Notes under the pieces: generated by a model | Told to the model about the DNA's origin: nothing | Databases searched by the model: none | Seen by the model: only the letters and a program-made list of their open reading frames with translations | In this document: positions 9,525 through 19,034 of the stretch, piece after piece | How the letters are laid out: each line of letters begins with the position of its first letter | How positions within the stretch are numbered: the first letter of the stretch is position 1 | Position numbers and translations under genes: made by a program | DNA from: a virus | Virus record (IMG/VR): IMGVR_UViG_3300003890_000011 | Span: 30,436-81,833 of that record | Length of the DNA stretch: 51,398 bases | Strand: one strand, 5' to 3'

Positions 9525-10310
9525 TTATGCTCTAAAATACTCTAACATTAAAAGTAGCTTGTGTTTAAATCCTACTGAATGTCTTACAACTACTTCTAAT
9601 TGATTAGCTTGAAATGGAACTCCTGCTATATCCTTAGCCATGTATTTAGCGGCTCTACCATCAGTTTTTACAGCTTCATTAGAGCCATAAAAACGCATAT
9701 TAATGCCTCCAGCAAATTCCTTAACATACGGACCACCTAAGTCTACAATACCACCTAAAACCCAAATACGAACGTCTGAAGCAGGAGCTTCTATTTGTTG
9801 TAGACTTCCAGCAATCAATTCATAATCGTACTGTGGTTTAAACAGTATTCTAGTTTTTACACAAGAAGAGTCTATATCTTGTTGTGTAGTTAATTCTACA
9901 TTATTTACATCATAGAATTTTAATGTGCATATATTTCTTGCTGCTTCTGCAGAAGTCTTTTCATATAAACTATTTAGTTGACTTGTTTCAAATTCTATTG
10001 GATGAGCAAAATAAACCCATCCTTTTTGACCTGCAGCGATTCGTGTTATTTGTCTTCCTTGTTCGTCAATTTCTGTATTTTTTATTTCTACAGATTGATT
10101 TATTAAAGGAATTTCTCGGTATATAGGAGAGTGATTTTGTACCAACGCATCTAAAATAGATTTTTCTTCTACACTAAGTTCTGATAAGAATACTATGCTA
10201 GTAAACGAGCCCTCTGTTTGTATAGAATTTAATTCTTTTATAATAGAACTATTATTAATTTCTTCATTTAACTGTGAAGCATGACAGAATTTCTCATATT
10301 GGTACAACAT
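9525..10310 (-). CDS. Virion protein of the fibre cluster, unknown function
   Basis: A 261-residue protein. The N-terminal 100 residues are helical and acidic. The C-terminal 160 are beta-rich and include a GGIVDLGGPYVKEFAGGINM segment followed by GRAAKYMAKDIAGVPFQANQ. The stop codon of the long fibre gene and this start overlap by one base (10310), so the two are probably co-translated. Its place directly after the fibre gene suggests a baseplate or fibre-attachment component, but no family is recognised. Confidence 0.45.
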   Translation of the reverse strand: MLYQYEKFCHASQLNEEINNSSIIKELNSIQTEGSFTSIVFLSELSVEEKSILDALVQNHSPIYREIPLINQSVEIKNTEIDEQGRQITRIAAGQKGWVYFAHPIEFETSQLNSLYEKTSAEAARNICTLKFYDVNNVELTTQQDIDSSCVKTRILFKPQYDYELIAGSLQQIEAPASDVRIWVLGGIVDLGGPYVKEFAGGINMRFYGSNEAVKTDGRAAKYMAKDIAGVPFQANQLEVVVRHSVGFKHKLLLMLEYFRA

Positions 10311-13045
10311 TATGATACCCTCCAGAACTCAAGTCTTGCTTCTCTAATACCTACAGTTCCTCCTCCACCACTTCTTGCATATTGTAATAATATAGTGTGT
10401 GTGGCAGTAGAGCCAAATGTTATGTAACCAAATCCGCCTCTAAGATTTCTTTGGCTGGTTGCAGAGTCTGAATGTTCTTCTTGATGGTCACATAAAATCG
10501 TAACGCCGTCAACAATAACTCTTCCTCTAAAACTGTTTGCGTTATCAGTATTGTAAAATTCATAACTCCATCCCACTCTGTATTTTCCGGCAGGAACAGA
10601 ACCAGTAACTAAAGTTACTTTTGTTGTTAATGTATTACTTGCTAAAGTACTTAAAGCTAAACTTTCTGCATCTACGGCATTGCTACCAAAAACCGCACTT
10701 ACTGATGTGGTTGTAACATTTGTAACTCTTCCTTTGTTATCTACAGTAACAATAGGAAAATTACTAGCATCTCCGTAAGTACCTGCGGTAACTCCTGTTG
10801 TAGTAAGAACTGCATTTATAGAATTTCCAGCATCATTATATGTAAAGTCTGTATCTACCGAGTCTGCAAACATTGCTCCAACAACATCTTGTGTAGCTTC
10901 GCTAAAATCTGAAATAGTTGAGGCTAATTGTGTCCCTGTATGATTAGCTCTATTTCTATCTGTAGAATGAAAATGTAGTGCTGAATCCCCTGCGTCAGTT
11001 AAATCAGTATACTCAGTTTGTGTTAAATGGAAGTGGGTTGTGCTATTTAAATTGTTTAATAATGCATGATTTACACCGGCAGGTAGTACTGCCGCAGTAA
11101 TCTGATTAGAGGCATCGTTATATGTTAAGTCTACTGAAGATGAATCAGTTAAAGCTCCACCAATAACGTCCTGCACTTCTTCGTCAAAGTTTAGTACCTG
11201 AGTTTTAGGTATATTAATGGCTATTGTAGTTACTGCAGTTAGCTGACCTTGAGAGTTTACTGTTATAGACGGAACAGTACTTGCGTTTCCATAACCGCCA
11301 GCTACAACTCCAGTATTTGCTATGTTTAAGGTGCGACTTGTGGTTATATCTCCACCTCCGCTTAAACCAGTTCCTGCATTTATATTTACAGTAGAATGAT
11401 CTATATGTTCATTAACTACAAAGTTTTGTAATGCATCATGGTTTACACCTGCTGGTAATACTGCGGCACTAATTTGATTTCCTGCATCGTTGTATGTAAA
11501 ATCAATTGATGCTGTATCTGTTAATATGTTACCAACAGCATCTTGTGCTTGTTCGTCAGTATATTGTGTAATTGTTGAAGCTATCGTTAACTGATTACCA
11601 GCATCGTTATAACTTAAGGATATTCCAGATCCTGCTTGTAATAAAGCGGAAACCCTATCATCTGTTGCCTCAGAAAAGTCTGTAACTTGACTTGCTGGAA
11701 TAGAAATATTTACATTTGCTGCAGCGGTTAATTGTCCTTGAGCGTTTACTGTATATGTAGGAACTTGTGTAGCACTTCCATAAGAAGCTGCAGTTATACC
11801 TGTGTTTGTTATAGCTACCGTAGGATTGCCAGAAACTCCATTACCATTTGTAACAGTAATTCCTGTAGAAGCCGTTAATGTTCTTCCTGTAAAGGTATCT
11901 GGAGCTGTTTGTGTTAAAAGACCATTTGTATTATATGCAGCTAAAGATGTTAATGTTGCATCTAAAGGTTGCTTTTCTGAATCTAATTCGTTTATTGCGG
12001 CTTGTACCGTTGTTGCAGATATGTTACCTGCAGGAGCGTTCGTTATTTGTGTTGCTGTATAATCACCGGATTGTGCAGTAACGGCTCCTGTTCTACTAAA
12101 AACACTAGTTACTTCACTAGGAGATATTTCTATATAAGCAGAACCAGACCATCTATATGTTTTATTATTGTTTAATGCTACATATATTTTACCAGTTTCT
12201 CCTGTAACAGGGAATGATGCTAAGTTTGCATATTCTTCAACATCGTCAACATAAGAAGGTAGTTGAGATGCAGGAACTTTTCCACCAGAATCTAAAGAAG
12301 CATATCCGTTAGGATTGCCTTTTTCTGATAATTGTTGATATCTAGCATCTCCTCTAGTTTGATTATAATACTGAGTGTGATCATCGTCTGCTAAACCAGA
12401 AATGCTTCCATGGTCTATACCAGATTGAATAATTGTAGCACTTATTGTATTTGCAGGATCGTTGTATGTAAAGTCAATTGTAGAGCTATCTGTTAAAATT
12501 GTACCAATAGCATCTTGTGCTCTTTCATTAGTGAAAAATTGATTAGTTCCTTCCGTAATATCGTCTGTAGTATCTACAGTCTTATCAAAAATATCTGAGC
12601 CTATGCTTAAAACTAATGATTCATTAAATCCTGGAAAACCAACTGATGTTTCTATTTTACCGGGAGTGCCGTCTATTTTTTCATTCAGATAATCTGCTGT
12701 AGTGTCTGCTGCAGTAACTTTTGATAAAAAATCATTTGGACTTGTTTGGGTTAATTCTACTTTTAATTTATTGTCGTTAGTTACCCCAACTCCAATACCA
12801 TTGTTACCTTGCAAAGATATTACAGGAGGAAGGTATCCTTGTAGAAAGAATACTGCTTCTACAGTTAGTAAGTCTTGCGTACCGTCGTTTATTACAGCAT
12901 CACCGGATTGTAAATCTACATAAAACACTTGATCAGCAAGAAGTCTTTGTATATCTACTTGTTGAATATTATACTGACTGCTGGCGAGGACTTCAATTCC
13001 TCCCCAATTTTTTGTACTTCCTGTGGTATTTTTTAATATCATCAT
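10310..13045 (-). CDS. Long tail fibre protein with ATxVQAAINEL modules
   Basis: A 911-residue fibre. A short attachment region (residues 1-100) is followed by repeated beta modules: four ITEGTNQFFTNERAQDA-/TYND-type units, a PAGNISATTVQAAINELD unit, and a GYASLDSGGKVPASQLP linker common in phage fibres. The C-terminal 120 residues (from about 790) read as a jelly-roll tip (PAGKYRVGWSYEFYNTD and later strands) and could be the receptor-binding head. It shares several modules with the 16286-18283 fibre. The start overlaps the previous stop by 4 bases. Confidence 0.75.
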   Translation of the reverse strand: MMILKNTTGSTKNWGGIEVLASSQYNIQQVDIQRLLADQVFYVDLQSGDAVINDGTQDLLTVEAVFFLQGYLPPVISLQGNNGIGVGVTNDNKLKVELTQTSPNDFLSKVTAADTTADYLNEKIDGTPGKIETSVGFPGFNESLVLSIGSDIFDKTVDTTDDITEGTNQFFTNERAQDAIGTILTDSSTIDFTYNDPANTISATIIQSGIDHGSISGLADDDHTQYYNQTRGDARYQQLSEKGNPNGYASLDSGGKVPASQLPSYVDDVEEYANLASFPVTGETGKIYVALNNNKTYRWSGSAYIEISPSEVTSVFSRTGAVTAQSGDYTATQITNAPAGNISATTVQAAINELDSEKQPLDATLTSLAAYNTNGLLTQTAPDTFTGRTLTASTGITVTNGNGVSGNPTVAITNTGITAASYGSATQVPTYTVNAQGQLTAAANVNISIPASQVTDFSEATDDRVSALLQAGSGISLSYNDAGNQLTIASTITQYTDEQAQDAVGNILTDTASIDFTYNDAGNQISAAVLPAGVNHDALQNFVVNEHIDHSTVNINAGTGLSGGGDITTSRTLNIANTGVVAGGYGNASTVPSITVNSQGQLTAVTTIAINIPKTQVLNFDEEVQDVIGGALTDSSSVDLTYNDASNQITAAVLPAGVNHALLNNLNSTTHFHLTQTEYTDLTDAGDSALHFHSTDRNRANHTGTQLASTISDFSEATQDVVGAMFADSVDTDFTYNDAGNSINAVLTTTGVTAGTYGDASNFPIVTVDNKGRVTNVTTTSVSAVFGSNAVDAESLALSTLASNTLTTKVTLVTGSVPAGKYRVGWSYEFYNTDNANSFRGRVIVDGVTILCDHQEEHSDSATSQRNLRGGFGYITFGSTATHTILLQYARSGGGGTVGIREARLEFWRVS

Positions 13046-13512
13046 GATACTGTCCTTATAAATAAATACACTGTAGCTCTAGCTATGCTACCAGAAGTTA
13101 CCTGTACTGATATTTCATCTAAGGAATTAAATGGTATATTTAATCCAGCTATAGCATTCTTTTTTTGAGCCGATAATGCTATATTTTGCACCGACGATCC
13201 ATTTCTAAATACTCGAGCATTCCCTGTAGCAGAAGTATCCGAAGTAACTAAAGATAATGCTATAAGTTCGCAATCCTCAGCTAAAACAAAAGGAACTGTA
13301 TTTGAAGGATTATTTGCAGAAAATTCTAACCATCTTCCGGTACTTGCCGTTCCATCAAAAGAACAAGTTGTTGGACCTCGTGATGCTGATGCAGCTAAAT
13401 CTCGTGCTTCTTCTATAGCGTCTTGTGCATTTGAAGAAGTAAATCCATTACCAGCATTATCAAATGGTAAAGATTCGGATACCTGTGTAGGACTTCCTCT
13501 TTTAGTGGACAT
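13042..13512 (-). CDS. Short fibre/attachment protein with a beta-sandwich C-terminus
   Basis: A 156-residue protein. The N-terminal part carries the GFTSSNAQDAIEEARDLA unit that matches the TxVQAAIDEL modules of the long fibres. The rest is a beta-rich domain (PFVLAEDCELIALSLVTSDT, ATGNARVFRNGSSVQNIALS) like small receptor-binding or tail-tip domains. It overlaps the long fibre gene by 4 bases and the next gene by one, so these genes are coupled. It probably assembles with the long fibre. Confidence 0.5.
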   Translation of the reverse strand: MSTKRGSPTQVSESLPFDNAGNGFTSSNAQDAIEEARDLAASASRGPTTCSFDGTASTGRWLEFSANNPSNTVPFVLAEDCELIALSLVTSDTSATGNARVFRNGSSVQNIALSAQKKNAIAGLNIPFNSLDEISVQVTSGSIARATVYLFIRTVS

Positions 13513-13796
13513 TAAGAAACCTCAGTAATTCTAACATTGACTGTTCCAGAACCTGCAACAATCCATACAGGGAGTAGTTCTCCAGCTTCTAAAGGATAGA
13601 CCTGACCTTTAAATATCTTAGTACCATTAGTTGAAGATACTGTATTACTATAACCAAAATATACTTCACCATCTATAGGTTGAATAGTTACAACTTGCCT
13701 ATCAGTTAATGGAGATGCTCCAACTTTTAACTCTATTGGAGTAGTAGTTACACTAATAGCTCCATATACTGCAGGACCATCTAAAGGCTGTAGCAT
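13512..13796 (-). CDS. Small beta-domain virion protein (paralogue of the end of the 14117-15205 product)
   Basis: A 94-residue, all-beta protein. From SPLTDRQVVTIQPIDGEVYF to the end it aligns by eye with the last 70 residues of the 14117-15205 protein (SPLAGRTKIVVQNLGNQAIF). Both keep a FGYSNTVSSTNGTKI / FGFDNTVTSANGLRI step. This looks like one duplicated domain kept as a stand-alone protein here and as a C-terminal domain there. It may be a decoration or fibre-tip domain. It overlaps both neighbours or nearly touches them. Confidence 0.5.
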   Translation of the reverse strand: MLQPLDGPAVYGAISVTTTPIELKVGASPLTDRQVVTIQPIDGEVYFGYSNTVSSTNGTKIFKGQVYPLEAGELLPVWIVAGSGTVNVRITEVS

Positions 13797-14054
13797 TTAT
13801 ACCTCAGACTTCTTTTTCTTCTTAGGTTCAGTTTTAACTTCTATATTTTGTTTTAGTTCTTCTTGTTTTTGAATTTGGATTGCTGTTTGCAGTTCTTTAT
13901 GAGCTTTAATCATTTTGTCTTCTAATGCTCTAAATGCTACAAATGATTGATATACCGCTATAACGGCATTTCCGTCTAAGTCATTCCACTTAGCTTTATT
14001 GATTGTTTCAAATACTTTTTTAATAGTTTCTAAGTCTTTATCCGTAACTTGCAT
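13797..14054 (-). CDS. Small helical protein with Lys-rich tail
   Basis: An 85-residue, largely helical protein (MQVTDKDLETIKKVFETINK) ending in a Lys-rich, low-complexity tail (TEPKKKKKSEV). It is the first gene after the hairpin at 14075-14103. Helical partners of this size in fibre clusters are often assembly helpers, but nothing in the sequence shows that directly. Confidence 0.45.
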   Translation of the reverse strand: MQVTDKDLETIKKVFETINKAKWNDLDGNAVIAVYQSFVAFRALEDKMIKAHKELQTAIQIQKQEELKQNIEVKTEPKKKKKSEV

Positions 14055-14061
14055 TTTAACC

Positions 14062-14103
14062 TCTTGTTAAATAAGGAGCAAGGGAATATAGTTCCCAAGC
14101 TCC
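14062..14103 (-). terminator. Hairpin between two fibre genes, probable terminator or attenuator
   Basis: GGAGC (75-79) and GGGAA (82-86) pair with TTCCC (92-96) and GCTCC (99-103), with a matching 2-base internal mismatch and a 5-base loop. On the minus strand the stem is followed by TTATTTAACAAG. This has only a partial U-run but resembles the first half of the late motif, so it may be a terminator followed by a degenerate promoter. Confidence 0.5.
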
Positions 14104-14116
14104 ATTATAACATAAA

Positions 14117-15205
14117 TTATGCTAATTGCACAACTCGAACAGATTGAGATCCGTTAGACGCAATAGCCCAAATATTCAAATCTTCGCCAAACTCTAACTC
14201 AAGAGTAGCACCAGCAGAAATTCTTAATCCATTAGCAGAAGTAACGGTATTGTCAAATCCTACGAAAATAGCTTGATTTCCAAGGTTTTGAACAACAATT
14301 TTAGTTCTTCCAGCAAGTGGAGAAGCGGCAAGTTCAGCAGCAGTTGTAGTTACAGTCGCTGCAGCTACGTTAAATCCAATATTTGGCGCAGAGTTTACGA
14401 ATAATCTGCGGTACATGTCAGAGATAAGGTTAGCTTTGTCTCCAGAAGCTGAAATAGCAGGAAGAAGACCGTCAACAGCACGAGAACCTACTTTAATAGG
14501 ATTTTCAGTGTCGACAGCATCATCAGCTACAGCAGAGCTAATAGAAGCTACAGTATAAAGTTGACCAAGAGCATCTACTTTAAGTGAAGCATAGTCCCCA
14601 TCAGCAGAAGTATCAGCAGCCAATGCATCTTGACGAACGGCTAGTACATAAGTACCGATGTCGCCAGAAGCATGAGCAGAGTCTTCAGCTTTGTCTGAAC
14701 CGTTAACTACTGAAATATCAGCATTAACGTTGATAGATCCGTCAGCGTTGATAGCTAAGAAATCTGTACCATCTCCGATCTTGATTGAGTCAGATACGTG
14801 AGTTAAGTCACGGATATCTAAATCAGTTGCAGACACAATCCATGGACTCGTACCTTGAAATACAGTGATTTCATCAGCTTGAGTCAAGTCTCTAATGTCC
14901 AAGTCTGTAGCTTGTACAGTAACAGTATTTCCAACATTGATACTACCGTCAGCATTGATTGCTAATACGTCAGTACCATCAGAAATTGCTACGTTATCTT
15001 GAGCTGCGTCTAAGTCGCGGATATCAAGGTCTGTAGCAGTTACTTCAATAGAAGCGTTAATGATATTTACATCAAGACCTTCTTTACCGCTTACATTTGT
15101 TGAACTGATTTTGGCACTTGCCGAACCGAGTAAGTGTGCGCCTACTTGGTCTGAATCACTAATAAATGATTCGTCAAAAATTAATTTGTCTTTGTCTAAA
15201 GCCAT
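14117..15205 (-). CDS. Virion protein with ATDLDIRDL repeats
   Basis: A 362-residue protein. Three copies of ATDLDIRDL, spaced by degenerate units with LAINADGSIN, lie at about residues 55-160 and are followed by a beta-rich C-terminus (from about 275) paralogous to the 94-residue protein at 13512-13796. It begins with MALDKDKLIFDESFISDSDQ and has a good ribosome site (GGAGAG). Repeats of this kind form beta-helical or trimeric shafts in fibre or head-spike proteins. The hairpin at 14075-14103 follows its stop. Confidence 0.55.
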   Translation of the reverse strand: MALDKDKLIFDESFISDSDQVGAHLLGSASAKISSTNVSGKEGLDVNIINASIEVTATDLDIRDLDAAQDNVAISDGTDVLAINADGSINVGNTVTVQATDLDIRDLTQADEITVFQGTSPWIVSATDLDIRDLTHVSDSIKIGDGTDFLAINADGSINVNADISVVNGSDKAEDSAHASGDIGTYVLAVRQDALAADTSADGDYASLKVDALGQLYTVASISSAVADDAVDTENPIKVGSRAVDGLLPAISASGDKANLISDMYRRLFVNSAPNIGFNVAAATVTTTAAELAASPLAGRTKIVVQNLGNQAIFVGFDNTVTSANGLRISAGATLELEFGEDLNIWAIASNGSQSVRVVQLA

Positions 15206-15221
15206 GGTTTCTCTCCTTTAT

Positions 15222-16229
15222 TTAAACCCATGCGATTACTTCCAGAATATTAGCAGCGCTACTAGTCTGAAAATAAATTGTTCTACTTGTAATAGTTGTT
15301 AATCGAAGGCTCTCTTGTCTATAAGCACATCCACGATTTACCGTAAAATATGTCGTTCCAGAAGCACCTAGTGTATAACAAAACTTCACTAACGCTTTAC
15401 TATCTCTAGAACGTATTTCAAATTTATTTGTATTTGCTGGTAACACAAAACTGTATTCTGTATTAGCCAACGGTGCTGCAATGTTTAGTACTGTCGGTGC
15501 TACCGAAAGTCCATCGTCAATTGCTGCATCTAAATCTATTCCTTTCTCAAAAGCTCCAGAATAGATGTTATAGTAATATCCTTTTAGAACCTGTCCATCG
15601 AATAGTGGATCAGTTCCGTCGTATTCAATATCAACCGTCTGTACTAACTGACTTACACCTTGTTGATTAAGAATTGTAAATCCTGTATCAACGTCTAATG
15701 AGTCAGTAGCTACTCCGCTTTTATTAGCGGTAATGTATAATAATGATCCTGATCTTTTTGCTTCAAAGTATTCACTAAAACTACTAGAGTTAAGTATTAA
15801 TTCTGTAGCATAGGCAACAATTGCCGAAGGATCGTTGGTATTAATAGCAACTTCTATTCCTGTGCTATTTGATGGAGCTGGATCTACTCCTGCACCATTC
15901 ACGTTATACCATACGTGAAACTTTCTATCACTTCTTCCTTCAAATATGAAGAAGTACTTATTATTTAAACTACCAGAAACATCAGAACCAATAGATACTT
16001 TTGTTTCATGATGACTTAATCCTACATAGTATTTTATTTGTGTAGGTAAATCATTTACATTGTATGTAGCAGTTAAATAATCATAATGTTGCTTTACTAC
16101 TGTAAGAGCATCTCGTACTCTTAAGTAGTGTCCAGGAAACGAATGTACGTCTTTGATTACTCCGCCATAATCTAATTGGCTTAGAGCATCAACGTCTTCT
16201 ATCCTATTATGATTTGGCTTACTTGCCAC
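15222..16229 (-). CDS. Fibre-cluster structural protein, Ig/beta-rich
   Basis: A 335-residue protein. The N-terminal 60 residues contain SKPNHNRIEDVDALSQLDYG and a VRDALTVVKQHYDYL helix. The remaining beta-rich part (HVWYNVNGAGVDPAPSNSTG) resembles the WYNVNGTGxDPA units that recur in the nozzle protein at 2943-6794 (WFNVSGTDTAP and WFNKGSGVDPAI). Similar calcium- or Ig-like folds occur in phage tail proteins. It lies downstream of a terminator-like hairpin at 16251-16268. Confidence 0.5.
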   Translation of the reverse strand: MASKPNHNRIEDVDALSQLDYGGVIKDVHSFPGHYLRVRDALTVVKQHYDYLTATYNVNDLPTQIKYYVGLSHHETKVSIGSDVSGSLNNKYFFIFEGRSDRKFHVWYNVNGAGVDPAPSNSTGIEVAINTNDPSAIVAYATELILNSSSFSEYFEAKRSGSLLYITANKSGVATDSLDVDTGFTILNQQGVSQLVQTVDIEYDGTDPLFDGQVLKGYYYNIYSGAFEKGIDLDAAIDDGLSVAPTVLNIAAPLANTEYSFVLPANTNKFEIRSRDSKALVKFCYTLGASGTTYFTVNRGCAYRQESLRLTTITSRTIYFQTSSAANILEVIAWV

Positions 16230-16242
16230 AAAAACTTCCTGT

Positions 16243-16268
16243 TAGAAAATGCGGAGCATCAACTCCGC
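16243..16268 (-). terminator. Probable terminator after the 16286-18283 fibre gene
   Basis: A 6-bp GC stem (GCGGAG/CTCCGC) with a 6-base loop at 16251-16268, followed on the minus strand by ATTTTCT. It lies in the 56-base gap after the fibre stop. Confidence 0.55.
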
Positions 16269-16285
16269 CGTTAAGTTAATAAAAA

Positions 16286-18283
16286 TTAAATACTAGTAGT
16301 TCTTGCCCTGAAGCGAATAGTTCCACTTACAAACGAGGGGTACGACTGTGAAATATATTGGATAGCTCCTCCAGAAGTAATACTAAATACTATTCCAGAA
16401 CTATCGCCAACAGATTCCTGAGACATATCCCAACTTGCGCCTTTCTGAATTCCATATAATGAAAATGTTTCATATAAATCAGATGCTGCGTCAATTTCTA
16501 CTGTAGCAAGAACTTCAAATCCTCTAACTACTGCATTATTAAAAGCTAAACCAGTTACGTTAGCAGGAGTTGCTTGGTTATTTGCAATAGAGAAAGACGT
16601 TTCAGCGATATCACCAGGAGATCCAGCACCAGCTAAATCAACAATAGTTTGTACTGTGACTTTCTTAAGAGCATTACTATCAGAAGCATCAGCAATTAAC
16701 ACTTGATCGCCTAAAGCTGCTGTAACAAGCGAAGCATTGTTTGGATCAATTACTAAGCTTCGAGAAGCTGTAATATCTCCACCACCGCTCAAACCTGAAT
16801 TAGCTGCAGTATTGATGTTAACTGAAGAGTGATCAATGTGTTCATTAGCTACAAAGTTACTCAATGCATCGTGATCTACACCGCCAGGGATAACCGCAGC
16901 AGTAATAGAAGGTGTACCATCGTTGTATGTGAAGTCAATAGAAGCTGAATCTACTAGAATAGTACCAACAGCATCTTGTGCTCTTTCATCAGTGAAGAAT
17001 AATTGAGATCCTTCAGTAATATCTCCAGAGTCATCGACAGCTTTGTCAAATACGTCTGCACCGATAGTAATTTGTAAATCTTCATTTGCTCCGTCGTTCA
17101 ACGTAGAAATTGAAATTTTACCAGAAGCACCTACAATCTTATCTTCGATGTATCCAAAAGTAGTATCGTTGGCAGAAACTTTTATTTCACCAGTAGCAGC
17201 TCCGCCGTTTTCAAGGTCAATTAATCTCTGACCAACTTCATCTAAAGTAGCTTCGATGGAAGAACCATCAGCTACTGTCCAGTCTGTAGGATCAACTTGA
17301 GTATAGTTAAGATCTCCAGCGTCAAGTACTACTGAACCTTGGAAACCGTTAACACTAGATACTGCATCTGTAGTATCGGCTTTTTCCCATACTTTAGAAG
17401 CATTTAAAATAGCATAGTCACCAACTGCGAAAGAAATTGAACCAGAGCCTAGGTCTTGAGAACCAGCAACTGATACGCGATAAACGTTACCAATTGCTTC
17501 ATCTGCGTTACCTACACCATCAGCTAAAGATGGAGAGTTTGTAGAAGCATTCCATACCCCCTGGTATTCCATAATGGCGTTAGGAAGCTGAGATACAGGA
17601 ACTTTACCAGAACTATCAAGAGATGCATATCCGTTAGCAGCACCTTTTTCAGATGTATCTTGCTTAGTATCTAATTGAGACTTATTAACAGCATCACCAG
17701 AGTTTGTACCATTGGCAACGTTAGTTAACTTGAAAGAACCCATTGACTGGTCAGCAGTAAAAGCTACTGAACCGTCTTTCTTAATAACTGCAGAGTCTAA
17801 AGCTCTACTGTCGATATCAGACTGTAGCTCATTTAAAGCTGCCTGAACGTCTGTAGCAGCCAAGTTACCAGCAGGTACGTTAGAGATAGCAGAAGCATCA
17901 TGAGCGTCTGAAGAGTCGCTAATGTGGTTAGAAAGGTCAGAAGCTAATGCTCTTGAATCAACGTCTGATTGCAATTCGTTTAATGCACCTTGTACATCAG
18001 TTGCTGCTAAGTTACCAGCAGGAACATTTAAAATTGCAGATGCATCGTGAGCATCGGCAGAATCGTTTATGTGATCTGATAGATCAGAAGCTAATGCTTT
18101 GTCATCTAATTGATCTTGTACTGAACTCGTCGTACCTGAGAGGTACCCAAGTTCCGTTTCTGTTACTGCTGAAGAGGAAATATCCCCACTCGCATCTACT
18201 GTTAGCGCACGTTGTGCGGTTTCCGCTGGTAAGCGTAATCCACTTTCTGCGACAACTAAGTCCTTAAACTTTTTGTTTGCCAT
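16286..18283 (-). CDS. Tail fibre protein with repeated NVPAGNLAATDVQ modules
   Basis: A 665-residue fibre. Two near-identical units (NVPAGNLAATDVQ then ALNELQSD) sit at about residues 78-145, each followed by a DLSxHIxDSxDAHDASA spacer. A fibre linker (GYASLDSSGKVPVSQLP), ITEGSQLFFTDERAQDA/TYND units and a NEHIDHSSVNIN segment shared with the 911-residue fibre follow. The C-terminal 120 residues are a beta domain and probably a tip. The repeated units suggest a trimeric shaft. It starts 11 bases from the upstream gene with a GGAGAT ribosome site. Confidence 0.7.
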   Translation of the reverse strand: MANKKFKDLVVAESGLRLPAETAQRALTVDASGDISSSAVTETELGYLSGTTSSVQDQLDDKALASDLSDHINDSADAHDASAILNVPAGNLAATDVQGALNELQSDVDSRALASDLSNHISDSSDAHDASAISNVPAGNLAATDVQAALNELQSDIDSRALDSAVIKKDGSVAFTADQSMGSFKLTNVANGTNSGDAVNKSQLDTKQDTSEKGAANGYASLDSSGKVPVSQLPNAIMEYQGVWNASTNSPSLADGVGNADEAIGNVYRVSVAGSQDLGSGSISFAVGDYAILNASKVWEKADTTDAVSSVNGFQGSVVLDAGDLNYTQVDPTDWTVADGSSIEATLDEVGQRLIDLENGGAATGEIKVSANDTTFGYIEDKIVGASGKISISTLNDGANEDLQITIGADVFDKAVDDSGDITEGSQLFFTDERAQDAVGTILVDSASIDFTYNDGTPSITAAVIPGGVDHDALSNFVANEHIDHSSVNINTAANSGLSGGGDITASRSLVIDPNNASLVTAALGDQVLIADASDSNALKKVTVQTIVDLAGAGSPGDIAETSFSIANNQATPANVTGLAFNNAVVRGFEVLATVEIDAASDLYETFSLYGIQKGASWDMSQESVGDSSGIVFSITSGGAIQYISQSYPSFVSGTIRFRARTTSI

Positions 18284-18294
18284 TGTAAAATCTC

Positions 18295-18678
18295 CTATTT
18301 AATTATAATCTTACCGGCAAATCTTAGATCCGGTGAAGATGAAACTGTTAATGTTATATTTCCGGCAGGAGTTATCTCCACACCAGTTAAAACTTCGTCA
18401 AAATTTAAACCATTTTCTTGATATACTTGTAGAATCGGACTAGCACCTCTACCGTGTGTTGCGGCAGTAATGGTGTAGTTATACTTATCTACGTTTAATA
18501 CCCAAGAACCTACTATGAAAGAAGCTACGTATGAAGCACCTGTGGATGCTGCAAGTTCGTCAATAGCTGCTTGTACATTTGTCGCGGTAAGACCTGAGCC
18601 ACTGTTATCATAGAAAGAATCTATGGCGTCTCCGCTACCAGATCCTCCTGATAGATTAACCTTTTTATAGGTATTCAT
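18295..18678 (-). CDS. Short fibre protein with a VQAAIDEL module
   Basis: A 127-residue protein. It has a Gly/Ser-rich start, a single SGLTATNVQAAIDELAAS module at about residues 28-45, and a beta-rich C-terminus ending in SSPDLRFAGKIIIK. The module is the same as in the long fibres, so it is likely a short tail-fibre or fibre-tip component. It overlaps the upstream gene by one base (18678). Confidence 0.5.
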   Translation of the reverse strand: MNTYKKVNLSGGSGSGDAIDSFYDNSGSGLTATNVQAAIDELAASTGASYVASFIVGSWVLNVDKYNYTITAATHGRGASPILQVYQENGLNFDEVLTGVEITPAGNITLTVSSSPDLRFAGKIIIK

Positions 18679-19034
18679 TAGTGTCTCCTCTTACCGTTGT
18701 AAGAAATTTTACTAATGTCTAAGCTTCCTGAAGTAACTGCAACTCGTACTCTTAGGTAGCTTGCTCCAGTTCCAGCGATGTCCCAAAAGTGATTACCAGT
18801 TGGATCGGTAATAACTTGGTCACTATCTGCTACGTCAAACCAGTTTTGATTATCTGTAGATACTTGTAACCAGAGAGTCATGTTTACGCTAGTTCCGTTT
18901 TCATAAGAAAATAAAACTCCGAATTCAGCTTCTCTGTTATCAATATCTAATGAAGGACTTTCGTAATCAGAGTTTATTGACTCTGGTCCTATAACAATGT
19001 CTTTCTTGAGTATGGTATCTAATACTGCTGGCAT
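18678..19034 (-). CDS. Beta-sandwich virion protein
   Basis: A 118-residue all-beta protein (TLWLQVSTDNQNWFDVADSD, then WDIAGTGASYLRVRVAV). The xVSTDNxNWxxV pattern is seen in small beta-sandwich domains of fibre clusters. It overlaps its downstream neighbour by one base and probably belongs to the same complex. No catalytic residues are apparent. Confidence 0.45.
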   Translation of the reverse strand: MPAVLDTILKKDIVIGPESINSDYESPSLDIDNREAEFGVLFSYENGTSVNMTLWLQVSTDNQNWFDVADSDQVITDPTGNHFWDIAGTGASYLRVRVAVTSGSLDISKISYNGKRRH

